32,658 nucleotides of DNA from Bifidobacteriaceae bacterium (GTDB taxonomy: Bacteria > Actinomycetota > Actinomycetes > Actinomycetales > WQXJ01), in contig JAIROU010000314.1 of NCBI GenBank assembly GCA_031257375.1, forward strand, positions 1 through 32,658, in the 5' to 3' direction. How positions within the stretch are numbered: position 1 is the stretch's first letter; each line of letters opens with the position of its first letter. A model generated the notes under the pieces. It worked only from the letters and a program-made list of their open reading frames with translations, was not told the origin of the DNA and ran no database searches. Shown one piece after another: positions 23,447 through 30,084 of the stretch. The position numbers and the translations under genes are program-made.

Positions 23447-23489
23447 GGGTCCCTCCTTGGAACCGCCTTATTCACAACGATAGCATAAA
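23444..23489 (-). promoter_or_regulatory. Conserved operator/leader module, copy 3 (importer operon)
   Basis: On the minus strand it reads ATGCTATCGTTGTGAATAAG, then GGTTCCAAGGAGGG, then GTG. It matches copies 1 and 2 except for two A-to-G changes in the core. This places the importer operon, and the ROK gene at its end, in the same likely regulon as the GH2 gene. A TACGAT hexamer lies just upstream (23491-23496), but I see no convincing -35. Confidence 0.65.
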
Positions 23490-23524
23490 TATCGTAGGCC
23501 CGTCGGCCGTGGTCGGCGGCAACC

Positions 23525-23767
23525 TGCGTTTCGCAGGCCGCGGTCGAGTTCACGCTCGCCGCTGGCGCCAAATTCGCGAACGTGGCCGGTCAACCTGGCC
23601 AAACTGTCGAGGTGACCACCTCCGAGGCCTGCTTGGCCCGCGTCGAGGTGGTTGATCTGGTCCGGGGTGGCGAGACTGTCACGGTCACCGCCGTCGTGGC
23701 GGGCCAGGAGGTCGGCTCGGCCGAGTTGGAGTTTGGCCCCGACGCGCCCGGGTGCCGTTTAGCCTAA
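23525..23767 (+). pseudogene. Orphan C-terminal Ig-like fragment of a secreted protein
   Basis: The frame encodes about 80 residues beginning TCVSQAAVEFTLAAGAKFAN and ending APGCRLA. It is a beta-rich module with Cys near each end, in style like the last module of the GH95-like enzyme (1135-1231). There is no signal peptide, start codon with Shine-Dalgarno, or remaining catalytic domain. The first in-frame ATG or GTG gives only a partial fold. It is probably the tail of a lost surface protein cut off by rearrangement next to the importer promoter. Confidence 0.5.
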
Positions 23768-23963
23768 GAGCGTCTGTTTCTAACGCGCTAAACCCTGTGC
23801 CGAGCGAGGACGTGCCGGGCGTGGTGCACCGCAAGTCCCCACCGTCGGTGGGGGCCCAGGAGGACCTGCCCTTGGGTGGAGCCCAAGGGCTGCGTCCGTG
23901 GGCGCGGCGGGGCGCCGCGACCGGTGCGCCGCAGCCGGTGCGGGGTTTAGAAACAGGCTCTAA
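23765..23963. mobile_element. MITE-like element with imperfect terminal inverted repeats
   Basis: The left end (AGAGC-GT-CTGTTTCTAA, then AAACCC) and right end (GGGTTTAGAAACAGGCTCT) are inverted repeats interrupted by small insertions on the left. The element is about 195 bp and has no coding capacity. Inside are compact hairpins, for example CCCTTGGG/CCCAAGGG and CCCCACC/GGTGGGG. TAA flanks both ends and could be a 3-bp target duplication, as in some IS5-family groups. Assignment to a family is inference. Confidence 0.5.
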
Positions 23964-24179
23964 ATCCACCGAAATGGCCTCGGCCGGCGGCTGATGGCTG
24001 TCGCTGGCGCGCGGAGGGCGCACGGGGGCCGTCCGGGGGCCGCCCGGGGCGGCCCGGGGGCGCCCGGGGCCGGGCGATGGGCGCGTGGCGGGCGGCGTGG
24101 GCGTGTCCCGGGCGCGCCAAGACCGTCCCCGGGTGCTCGCTGTTCGGTTGTCCCCCCCCGGCCAGAGGCCGGTCAGGGG

Positions 24180-24785
24180 CCGGCGCAGGCGGCCCGCATG
24201 GCCTGATACCGGTACACCTCGAACAGCGTCCCTTGCCCCGCCTTCGCGGCCGGGTTGGCCTCCGGGACTCGCCGCACTACCAGCCGGCCCGCGACCTGGA
24301 GCTTCTTCGGCTTGGAGGAGTTACGTCGTTTCGACATAACTCGTCCACGCCCCGCCATCACCGTCGAGGAGTCCGAAGCGCGCCCGAGCAGGCCGCTGTT
24401 GCGGGCCAGGCCGGCCAGGAACCCCGGGCGCGGGCGCGTCGAACTGGCGGACGTGCCCGAGCACCGCCTTCCTGAGCGTCTGGCCGATCGTGGAAGGCGC
24501 GTGGCCGAACCCGACGGCCTTGCCCATCGCCCCGGCCCGCCACACCTGGAGGCCGTCGATCGAGTCCGCGCCCATGACGATCCCGGCGGCCAGCGCCATC
24601 GTCTTCGCGCCGATGTTCGCGCCCTTGTCGGACGGGATCGTCACGTGCTCGCCGGCCACCTCCGGCAAGCCGGCCTTGCGGGCCAGGGCCATCACCGGCA
24701 CGATCCCCGCGCTAGGCACCAGGTCGGGGTCGTCGAAGTCGGCGCGGGTGATTACCGCGACCGCCGGGGTGTGGGGAACTCGCAT
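24180..24785 (-). pseudogene. Decayed IS1380-family transposase
   Basis: The first ~115 residues from the minus-strand ATG at 24785 (FDDPDLVPSAGIVPVMALA, GADSIDGLQVWRAGAMG, APSTIGQTLRKAVLGHVRQ) match the N-terminus of IS1380-type DDE transposases. Sequence then shifts frame, and a later segment (KKLQVAGRLVVRRVPEANP, GQGTLFEVYRYQAM) corresponds to the middle of the family. The DDE catalytic stretches between and the C-terminal third are missing; a complete enzyme has about 450 residues. It cannot be active. It marks the right part of the accessory block. Confidence 0.8.
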
Positions 24786-24870
24786 CTCGGAGATGCCTTT
24801 CTCTTCTGCGGTTCGGACTGCTTAATAGCTACCATTATCGCAGGTCAGGAAGGCATTTCCCGATTATCGG
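24786..24870 (-). mobile_element. Probable left end of the IS1380-like element
   Basis: This AT-richer stretch directly precedes the transposase start; on the minus strand it includes CCTGCGATAATGGTAGC, suitable for an IS1380 terminal repeat. I could not find a matching right end, consistent with 3' loss of the element, so the exact boundary is uncertain. Confidence 0.4.
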
Positions 24871-24910
24871 GGGGCGTGTCGCCGCCCCTGGCAAAGCCGG
24901 GTCGGTGGAT

Positions 24911-24930
24911 TCAGGCTAAGGTGAACCTAA
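24911..24930 (+). promoter_or_regulatory. Candidate DtxR/IdeR-like iron box upstream of ferrochelatase
   Basis: TCAGGCTAAGGTGAACCTAA resembles the actinobacterial iron box TTAGGTTAGGCTAACCTAA, with 12 of 19 positions matching without gaps and an intact right arm AACCTAA. It lies about 150 bp before the ferrochelatase start. Iron control of this gene is plausible but not shown. Confidence 0.4.
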
Positions 24931-25079
24931 TGCGGTTCGGCCTGGCCGGGCCGTTTGGGTTCATCGGCGCGACCCCTGACCGGCGCCCGGCGGCCCGGCG
25001 GCGGGAGGGTGGGCTGGCGGGCGGGCGGGCGGACGGCACGGGACATGGCGGGCCGGGCCAAAACCTCGGAGGAGCGAAC

Positions 25080-26087
25080 ATGATCCTGCCCGGCGCCACG
25101 ACCGCCGTGCTGCTCGTCAACTTGGGCACGCCGGACACGCCGACCCCCCGCGACGTGCGGCGCTACCTGCGGCAATTCCTGTCCGACAAGCGCGTCGTGA
25201 ACATGCACGCGGTGGTCTGGCGGGGCATCCTGGAGGGGTTCGTGCTGCCCTTCCGGGCTCGGCGGTCGGCCGAGAAGTACCGCTCCATCTGGCTGGAGGA
25301 GGGCTCGCCGCTGGCCGTCTACACCCAGGCCCAGGCCAAGGGCGTGGCCGAGCGGCTGGAGCGGCGGCTGGGCAAGCCGGTCCGGGTCGAGGCGACCATG
25401 CGCTACGGCCAACCGGCCGTTCGGACGCTGCTGGAATCGCTGCGCGCCGAGGGCGTCAGCCGCGTGCTGGTGGTGCCACTCTATCCGCAGTACTCGGCGC
25501 CGACCGTGGCCTCGATCATGGACGAGGTCGCCCGCTACGCCCTGCGCTCGATTCACCAGCTCGAATACTCGTTCGTCCATTCTTACCCCACCCTGCCCGG
25601 CTACATCGAGGCCCTGGCCTTGCGGGCGGAGGAAGCCTGGCAGCGCCACGGCCGGCCGGACTTCGCCGGGGGCGACAAGATGCTGCTGTCATTCCACGGC
25701 ATCCCGGTCTCGCTCGACCGGGCCGGCGACCCCTACCGCGGCCAATGCCTAGAAACGGCCACCGCCGTCCGCGCCCGCCTCGGCCTGACCGAGGAACAGT
25801 GCCTGGTCACCTATCAGTCGAAATTTGGCCCGATGCCGTGGCTCGCCCCGGCGACGATCGACACGGTCGTGCGGTTGGGCTCGCAGGGCGTCCGCCGGAT
25901 CGACGTGGCCTGCCCCGGCTTCGTGGCCGACTGCTTGGAGACGCTGGAGGAGATCGACCTGCTCAACAAGGGCGCCTACCTGGCCGCCCAGCCGGACGGG
26001 CAGTTCGTCCGGCATCAGTGCCTGAACGACCATCCGGCCTGGTTGGACGCCCTGGTCGAGCTGGTCGATTCCCGGCTTCAGCTATGA
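25080..26087 (+). CDS. hemH: Ferrochelatase, Gram-negative-like type
   Basis: Encodes 335 residues and inserts ferrous iron into the porphyrin ring at the end of haem synthesis. GGAGGAG six bases upstream supports ATG 25080. Family signatures: LLVNLGTPDTPTPRDVRRYL, FLSDKRVV, SAEKYRSIWLEEGSPL, LLSFHGIPVSLDRAGDPY (the catalytic His is in SFHG), YQSKFGPMPWL and CPGFVADCLETLEEI (with the metal-site Glu). LVNLGTP and SDKRVV resemble proteobacterial protoporphyrin ferrochelatases, whereas most actinobacterial enzymes (CpfC) begin LLLSFGGPE and use coproporphyrin. This may therefore be a transferred gene or indicate the protoporphyrin route. No other haem gene is in the window. Symbol is by family; substrate is inference. 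Confidence 0.93.
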   Translation: MILPGATTAVLLVNLGTPDTPTPRDVRRYLRQFLSDKRVVNMHAVVWRGILEGFVLPFRARRSAEKYRSIWLEEGSPLAVYTQAQAKGVAERLERRLGKPVRVEATMRYGQPAVRTLLESLRAEGVSRVLVVPLYPQYSAPTVASIMDEVARYALRSIHQLEYSFVHSYPTLPGYIEALALRAEEAWQRHGRPDFAGGDKMLLSFHGIPVSLDRAGDPYRGQCLETATAVRARLGLTEEQCLVTYQSKFGPMPWLAPATIDTVVRLGSQGVRRIDVACPGFVADCLETLEEIDLLNKGAYLAAQPDGQFVRHQCLNDHPAWLDALVELVDSRLQL

Positions 26088-26169
26088 CGCTCGGCCCGCG
26101 CTGAGGTGCGGGGCCGCGCGCGGCCGGCGGGGCTGGGCGGGACTGCGGGGCTGGGTGGATCTGGGCGCT

Positions 26170-26203
26170 GGGCGGTGCTGGGCGCGGGGCGGTGCTGGGC
26201 GCG
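26170..26203. repeat. 17-bp tandem repeat, two copies
   Basis: GGGCGGTGCTGGGCGCG occurs twice in succession in the gap between two convergent genes. The surroundings are GC-rich and repetitive. No function is apparent. Confidence 0.75.
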
Positions 26204-26208
26204 GGGCA

Positions 26209-26778
26209 TCAGTCCCGCAGTTGGCGCAGCAGGCTGGCCCAATCGGACTTGGTGGCCTGCTCGAGTTGGGCGCGGCAGGCGTCTTGGCCCTCGATGGTCT
26301 GGGTCTGGCCCAGGCATTGCTGGTATTCCCACTGATCGCCCCAGGTGATGATGAGAGGGATCGAGTAGACGGCGAACATGCCCAGCAGGCCCAGGCCCAT
26401 GGCCAGGTACACAATAACGCCCCTGGCCAGCGGCACCCGCCGGGCCAGGGCGATCCCGCGGATGGCCAGGATCAGCGACACGACCAGCGCCGCCAGGCCC
26501 AGGACCGGCCACGGCAGCGGCAGGGTCAGGCCGATCATGGTCACCAGCGCGCCGGCGCCGAAGCCGAAGACGAACCGGTTGACCCGCACCAGATCCCGTT
26601 TCTGCTCCGGGGTCATGGCCTTCAGCTCGCGCTCGATCTGGGCGCGGCGGGCCGCCCGGTCGCTGTCCGGGCGGCGCGGTCCTTGCGGTCCGTGCGGTCC
26701 TTGCGGGCCGGTCGGGGGAGGGGGTTCGGGCGATTCGGTCGGCTGGTCGCCCTCAGGCGGGGTCTCAAGATTGGCCAC
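26209..26778 (-). CDS. Small membrane protein with proline-rich N-terminus, unknown function
   Basis: Encodes 189 residues if started at GTG 26778; a TTG at 26817 gives 202. The first ~50 residues are Pro/Gly-rich (PEPPPPTGPQGPHGPQGP), followed by a charged helix (RRAQIERELKAMTPEQKRDLVRVNRF). About three hydrophobic helices follow (ALVTMIGLTLPLPWPVLGLA, VVSLILAIRGIAL, VIVYLAMGLGLLGMFAVY), and a C-terminal Cys/Gln-rich extracellular tail (CLGQTQTIEGQDACRAQLE). It resembles hypothetical membrane proteins of actinobacteria, but I recognise no named family. It converges with hemH and diverges from purN. Confidence 0.65.
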   Translation of the reverse strand: MANLETPPEGDQPTESPEPPPPTGPQGPHGPQGPRRPDSDRAARRAQIERELKAMTPEQKRDLVRVNRFVFGFGAGALVTMIGLTLPLPWPVLGLAALVVSLILAIRGIALARRVPLARGVIVYLAMGLGLLGMFAVYSIPLIITWGDQWEYQQCLGQTQTIEGQDACRAQLEQATKSDWASLLRQLRD

Positions 26779-26833
26779 CCGCCCATTCTTCCCTGCCAGC
26801 GCCCCACAACCAACCAACCCCCCAGACCGCCCT

Positions 26834-26879
26834 AAACCTGGGGACGGTCCTTTCGTCTCAAACTCGGGGACACTCCTTT
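26834..26879. repeat. Two copies of a GGGGAC...TCCTTT 20-bp motif
   Basis: The units at 26834-26853 and 26860-26879 share 16 of 20 bases (AAAC-xx-GGGGAC-xx-TCCTTT) in direct orientation with a 26-bp period. Each contains a GGGGAC/TCC imperfect dyad. Similar GGGGACAGTCC sequences are dispersed in many bacterial genomes. It lies between the divergent membrane protein and purN genes. Confidence 0.55.
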
Positions 26880-26912
26880 GCCGGACTGAACCGCCCGCCG
26901 CCGGCGGCGCGG

Positions 26913-26918
26913 TAGGGT
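26913..26918 (+). promoter_or_regulatory. -10 box of leaderless purN
   Basis: TAGGGT ends six bases before the GTG of purN, and no Shine-Dalgarno is present. This spacing puts the transcription start on the first base of the start codon, the usual form of actinobacterial leaderless genes. Confidence 0.6.
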
Positions 26919-26924
26919 GGGCCG

Positions 26925-27506
26925 GTGAGCTTCCGCGTCGTGATCCTCGCCTCGGGGACCGGGAGCCTGGCCGAAGCCCTGATCACAGCCGCGAAGCGAG
27001 CCGAATACGGAGCCCGGGTGGTGGCCGTCGGCGCCGACCGCCCGGCCGCCGCCCTGGACATGGCTCGGCGCCACGGCATCGCCACCTTCACCGTCTTCCC
27101 GGCCGACTTCGCCGACCGGGCCGAATGGGATCGAGCCCTGGCGGCGGCGGTGGCCGTGTTCAACCCGGAACTGGTCGTCTCGGCCGGTTTCATGCGCATC
27201 CTCGGCGCCGCCTTCCTGGCCCGCTTCCAGGACCGCACCATCAACACCCACCCCGCCCTGCTGCCAGCCTTCCCCGGCGCCCACGCCGTCCGCGACACCT
27301 TGGCCGCCGGGGTCGAGGTCACCGGCTGCACCGTCCACCAGGTTGACGCGGGCGTTGACACCGGTCCCATCTTGGCCCAGCGCCAGGTCGCCGTCCGCCC
27401 CGGCGACACCGAGTCCTCCCTGCACGAACGCATCAAACAGGCCGAGCGCGAATTGCTGGTCCAGACCGTCGCGGCCCTCGCCACCGGCGACAGTGCCCGG
27501 CGTTAG
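26925..27506 (+). CDS. purN: Phosphoribosylglycinamide formyltransferase (PurN)
   Basis: Encodes 193 residues. It transfers the formyl group from 10-formyl-THF to GAR in purine synthesis, in the cytosol. The catalytic triad of the family is visible as N107 and H109 in INTHPALLPAFPGAHAV and D145 in DAGVDTGPI. The N-terminal ASGTGSLAEAL replaces the more usual SGxGSNLQAL phosphate-binding loop but keeps the Ser/Gly pattern. SAGFMRILG is also typical. GTG 26925 is supported by the leaderless -10 box. Normally it follows a DUF6350 gene; here that neighbour is at the other end of the accessory block. Confidence 0.95.
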   Translation: MSFRVVILASGTGSLAEALITAAKRAEYGARVVAVGADRPAAALDMARRHGIATFTVFPADFADRAEWDRALAAAVAVFNPELVVSAGFMRILGAAFLARFQDRTINTHPALLPAFPGAHAVRDTLAAGVEVTGCTVHQVDAGVDTGPILAQRQVAVRPGDTESSLHERIKQAERELLVQTVAALATGDSARR

Positions 27507-27509
27507 GCT
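27504..27509 (+). promoter_or_regulatory. -10 box of the leaderless zinc-ribbon gene
   Basis: TAGGCT overlaps the end of purN and ends six bases before ATG 27516. No Shine-Dalgarno is seen, so the gene is probably leaderless and has its own promoter inside the purN stop region. Confidence 0.6.
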
Positions 27510-27515
27510 CGTCGG

Positions 27516-29915
27516 ATGAACCCTGGCTATTGCGCGTCTTGCGGTGCGCAGACCGTTCCGGGGCAAGCCGCCTGCCAGAACTGCGGCCACGTCACGCCAA
27601 ACCCGGCCCCGCCAGACCCGGCACCGCCCGGCCCCCCACCGCCAAGCTCGCCACCGCCCCACCGGCCTCCCCGCCGCTGGGGCGTGGTCACCATCACCGC
27701 CGCCGCCGCCGTGGCCCTGGGCGCCGGCGGCGCGCTGGCCGCGACGGGGCTGCGCGGAGCCCCCGACGACAGCGGCAACGGCGCCAGCACCGCCGAGAAG
27801 ACCCCCAGCAACACGCCCCGCCCGATCTTCGCAGACCTCCAGACCCCGACCGGGCCGCCGCCGGGCGCGTCGTTCGCCTACGGTTACACAACAAAGTCCG
27901 AGGCCCCGCCCGGTTACTCGATCGCCGATGCGCCCGAGACGCCCGGGCTCCCCATCTGCCAAGGGCCGTTCGAGTTCGGGAACAGGGTGCTGGTCGCCAC
28001 CTCTGCCTCCTGCGCCGAGGAGTCACTGCCGTACCAAGTCCAGTTGTACGACGAGGACGGGACCGCCCTGTGGGATGAGGCCACCGCCGCCGTCGTCGCC
28101 AAGGACGACTGGCCCGAATGGGTGGGCGACGGGATCTTCACCGAGGACGAGGGCGGCGGGCTGCTGTCGCTGACCGGCCCCCTGCTGCTGGACGCCGAAG
28201 AAGGCTCGGACCTCACGACGGCGCTCCGGTCGGCCCAGGAAAACTGCTGGTCGTTGCAGGTCTACCAGGGCCGCAACGTCTGGTGCGACGGATCGGTCAG
28301 CCAGTCGGAGAGGGCCGACCCGACCGCGACGCGGGCCCAGCCCAGCGGCGCCGAGAGCTTCACCGCCCACAAGCTCACCGGCGAGCATCTGGTCGTCTTC
28401 TTCGGCTCGCGCCATCCCGACGACTTGGTGCTGGCGAGCCGCTGGAACGAGTTGCGGGCGCTCGACGCCGCCTCGGGCGCGGAATTGTGGAGCCTCGACC
28501 TGGCCCGCCCGGCCGAACAGCTCACCCAGAGCCGCGACGACCAACTCTACGGCGCTTGGAGCCCGGACGCCCCCGGCCGGGCGACCGTCCTGGACGCCGC
28601 CGGGAACCTGTTCGGGATCGACCTGGCCACCGGTGAACCGCTCTGGCAGACGTCCTACCCGGTCGAGGAAGACGCCCACCTGGTCGGCTGGCCCTTGGTC
28701 AGCCAACTCGACGCCGGCGCCGTCGCCGTCGAGGACGCCGCGCCGTCCCAGTCGATCATGACGCGCGTGTTCGACGCCGCCACCGGACGCCTGGCCTGGA
28801 CCACCGATCCGGGGACGGCCGCGCGGGTCGGCGGCGACGGCCGCGTCCGCCTCGACTGGCAGGCCGGGGCGACCTGGATCGAGCCCCTGCAGCCGCCCGG
28901 CCAGGAAGGTGGTCATCCGGCCGACGCTCCCGCCTGCCCGGCCGAGACGGGCCTCGTGGCGTGGACCGACACCGGCGGCATCGTCGTCCTGATCTGCGCC
29001 TATGAACCGACCGATGGCGCCGGGCGTTACGCCGTCCAGGTGTCGCGCGACGGCACGGACCTGACGGCGGCGGCGCTGCGGTTCACCGCCGACGGTTTCA
29101 CGGTCACGCTGGCCGATGGCGCCGTCTGGCGGGTCACCGGCGGCGGCGCGACGGTCGAGGCGACCGGCGGCGGGTCGGCCGAAGAACCCGAGGTCTACCC
29201 CGCCAAGCGCTATTGGCTGGCCTTCCAGCCGCGTGGCGGTTGGGCTGGTGACACGGCCGCCGATGCCGAGCCGTCGCCTTCCAGCCCGGCCTCGCCTTCC
29301 AGCCCGGCCTCGTCCGCGGCGCCCCAGCCGACTCTCACCGCCGCCCAGATCCCGGACCTGATCCTGCCTGCCACCGCGGTTGCGCGCGAGGTCAGCGGTT
29401 TCGCCTGGCTGCCCGACCTGGGCTCGCAGGACTGGGCCGCCTATTTCTCCGGCTGGACCTATTCGCCGTCCGACTGCGCCCGGCTCGAACTGGGCGCCAG
29501 CCAGGCTCCGTCGAGTTGGGCGATGGCCTACGGCACCGGCCTCGACGAGCGCGAGTTCTTCAAACAGCAGATCGCGGTCTTCGCCGACGCCGGGGCGGCC
29601 AGCGCCGAATTCGCCCGGATCGCCGCCGCCGCCAACGCCTGCCCGGGATTCAGCCGCGACCAGGGGAACGGCCGCGCCTACGCGATGACGGCCGGGTCGG
29701 TGGCGACCGGGCAACTGGGCGCCTACGACTTCGTCGCCTTCACCACCACAGCCGCGGGCGAATCAGCCGCCTGGGCCTCGCAGATCGTGGTGGTCCGCTG
29801 CGGCAACGCGCTGATCTGGGCGAACGGCGGCGCCTATGGCGCAGGCGCGAACACCGTCGACACCCTCGCCCTGCTGCGCGCCGAACTGGCCCCCCGGTTG
29901 GACGCCTTGCCCTGA
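27516..29915 (+). CDS. Zinc-ribbon, membrane-anchored beta-propeller protein of unknown function
   Basis: Encodes 799 residues. It starts with a four-Cys zinc ribbon (C6, C9, C20, C23; YCASCG and CQNCGH), then a Pro-rich linker (30-53) and one membrane helix (about 55-78). The extracytoplasmic part has PQQ/quinoprotein-like blades ([46 protein letters not shown]), a Ser/Pro/Ala linker (about 585-605), and a C-terminal domain with paired Cys ([17 protein letters not shown]) somewhat like PknH-type extracellular sensor domains. It may sense or bind ligands at the surface, with the ribbon on the cytosolic side. It sits between purN and purH, which are usually adjacent. I do not recognise a named family. 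Confidence 0.78.
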   Translation: MNPGYCASCGAQTVPGQAACQNCGHVTPNPAPPDPAPPGPPPPSSPPPHRPPRRWGVVTITAAAAVALGAGGALAATGLRGAPDDSGNGASTAEKTPSNTPRPIFADLQTPTGPPPGASFAYGYTTKSEAPPGYSIADAPETPGLPICQGPFEFGNRVLVATSASCAEESLPYQVQLYDEDGTALWDEATAAVVAKDDWPEWVGDGIFTEDEGGGLLSLTGPLLLDAEEGSDLTTALRSAQENCWSLQVYQGRNVWCDGSVSQSERADPTATRAQPSGAESFTAHKLTGEHLVVFFGSRHPDDLVLASRWNELRALDAASGAELWSLDLARPAEQLTQSRDDQLYGAWSPDAPGRATVLDAAGNLFGIDLATGEPLWQTSYPVEEDAHLVGWPLVSQLDAGAVAVEDAAPSQSIMTRVFDAATGRLAWTTDPGTAARVGGDGRVRLDWQAGATWIEPLQPPGQEGGHPADAPACPAETGLVAWTDTGGIVVLICAYEPTDGAGRYAVQVSRDGTDLTAAALRFTADGFTVTLADGAVWRVTGGGATVEATGGGSAEEPEVYPAKRYWLAFQPRGGWAGDTAADAEPSPSSPASPSSPASSAAPQPTLTAAQIPDLILPATAVAREVSGFAWLPDLGSQDWAAYFSGWTYSPSDCARLELGASQAPSSWAMAYGTGLDEREFFKQQIAVFADAGAASAEFARIAAAANACPGFSRDQGNGRAYAMTAGSVATGQLGAYDFVAFTTTAAGESAAWASQIVVVRCGNALIWANGGAYGAGANTVDTLALLRAELAPRLDALP

Positions 29916-29927
29916 CCGCCGCGCCGG

Positions 29928-29933
29928 TAGACT
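29928..29933 (+). promoter_or_regulatory. -10 box of the purH leader
   Basis: TAGACT preceded by GG fits TANNNT; a TTGCCC at 29907-29912 is a weak -35 at 15 bp. Transcription would start near 29940, just before the riboswitch, giving a ~145-nt leader. Confidence 0.5.
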
Positions 29934-29942
29934 GGGCGCCAG

Positions 29943-30032
29943 CCACGGCCGCGACTGGCGACACCAGGTGGAGCACCACCGGGGAGCGGCCCGGCCGCCA
30001 ACCGCCACCGTCCGCCGCTCGCCTGGGCGAAC
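29943..30032 (+). ncRNA. ZTP (pfl) riboswitch upstream of purH
   Basis: The leader contains in order GCGACTGGCG (29951-29960), CACCACCGGGGAGCGGCC (~29974-29991) and CGCCTGGGCGA (30020-30030), the conserved blocks of ZTP/ZMP-sensing RNAs. These RNAs turn on folate and purine genes when ZTP/ZMP accumulates. CTGGGCG (30023-30029), part of the conserved 3' block, can instead pair with CGCCCAG (30056-30062), ten bases before the AGGAGG of purH; this may be the switching helix. purH, whose enzyme consumes ZMP (AICAR), is a classical target. A covariance-model search would confirm. Confidence 0.78.
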
Positions 30033-30084
30033 GGAACCGACCCCAGCACTGGCCACGCCCAGTCGTCTTCCAGGAGGTTCCGCC

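Noticed and set aside
23771-23960. CRISPR-like or structured-RNA array in the hairpin-rich region
   Set aside because: The hairpins differ from each other and have no regular repeat-spacer pattern; inverted ends fit a MITE-like element better.
24000-24179. G/C-rich repetitive stretch that might be a replication or attachment site
   Set aside because: It is simple low-complexity CCGGGG sequence without ordered repeats, DnaA boxes or a matching copy elsewhere in the window.
24824-24842. GCTACCATTATCGC near 24830 resembles the AT-rich operator core
   Set aside because: It lacks the GTTCCAA-Shine-Dalgarno-start part of the module and lies in the end of the IS1380-like element, so the similarity is probably chance.
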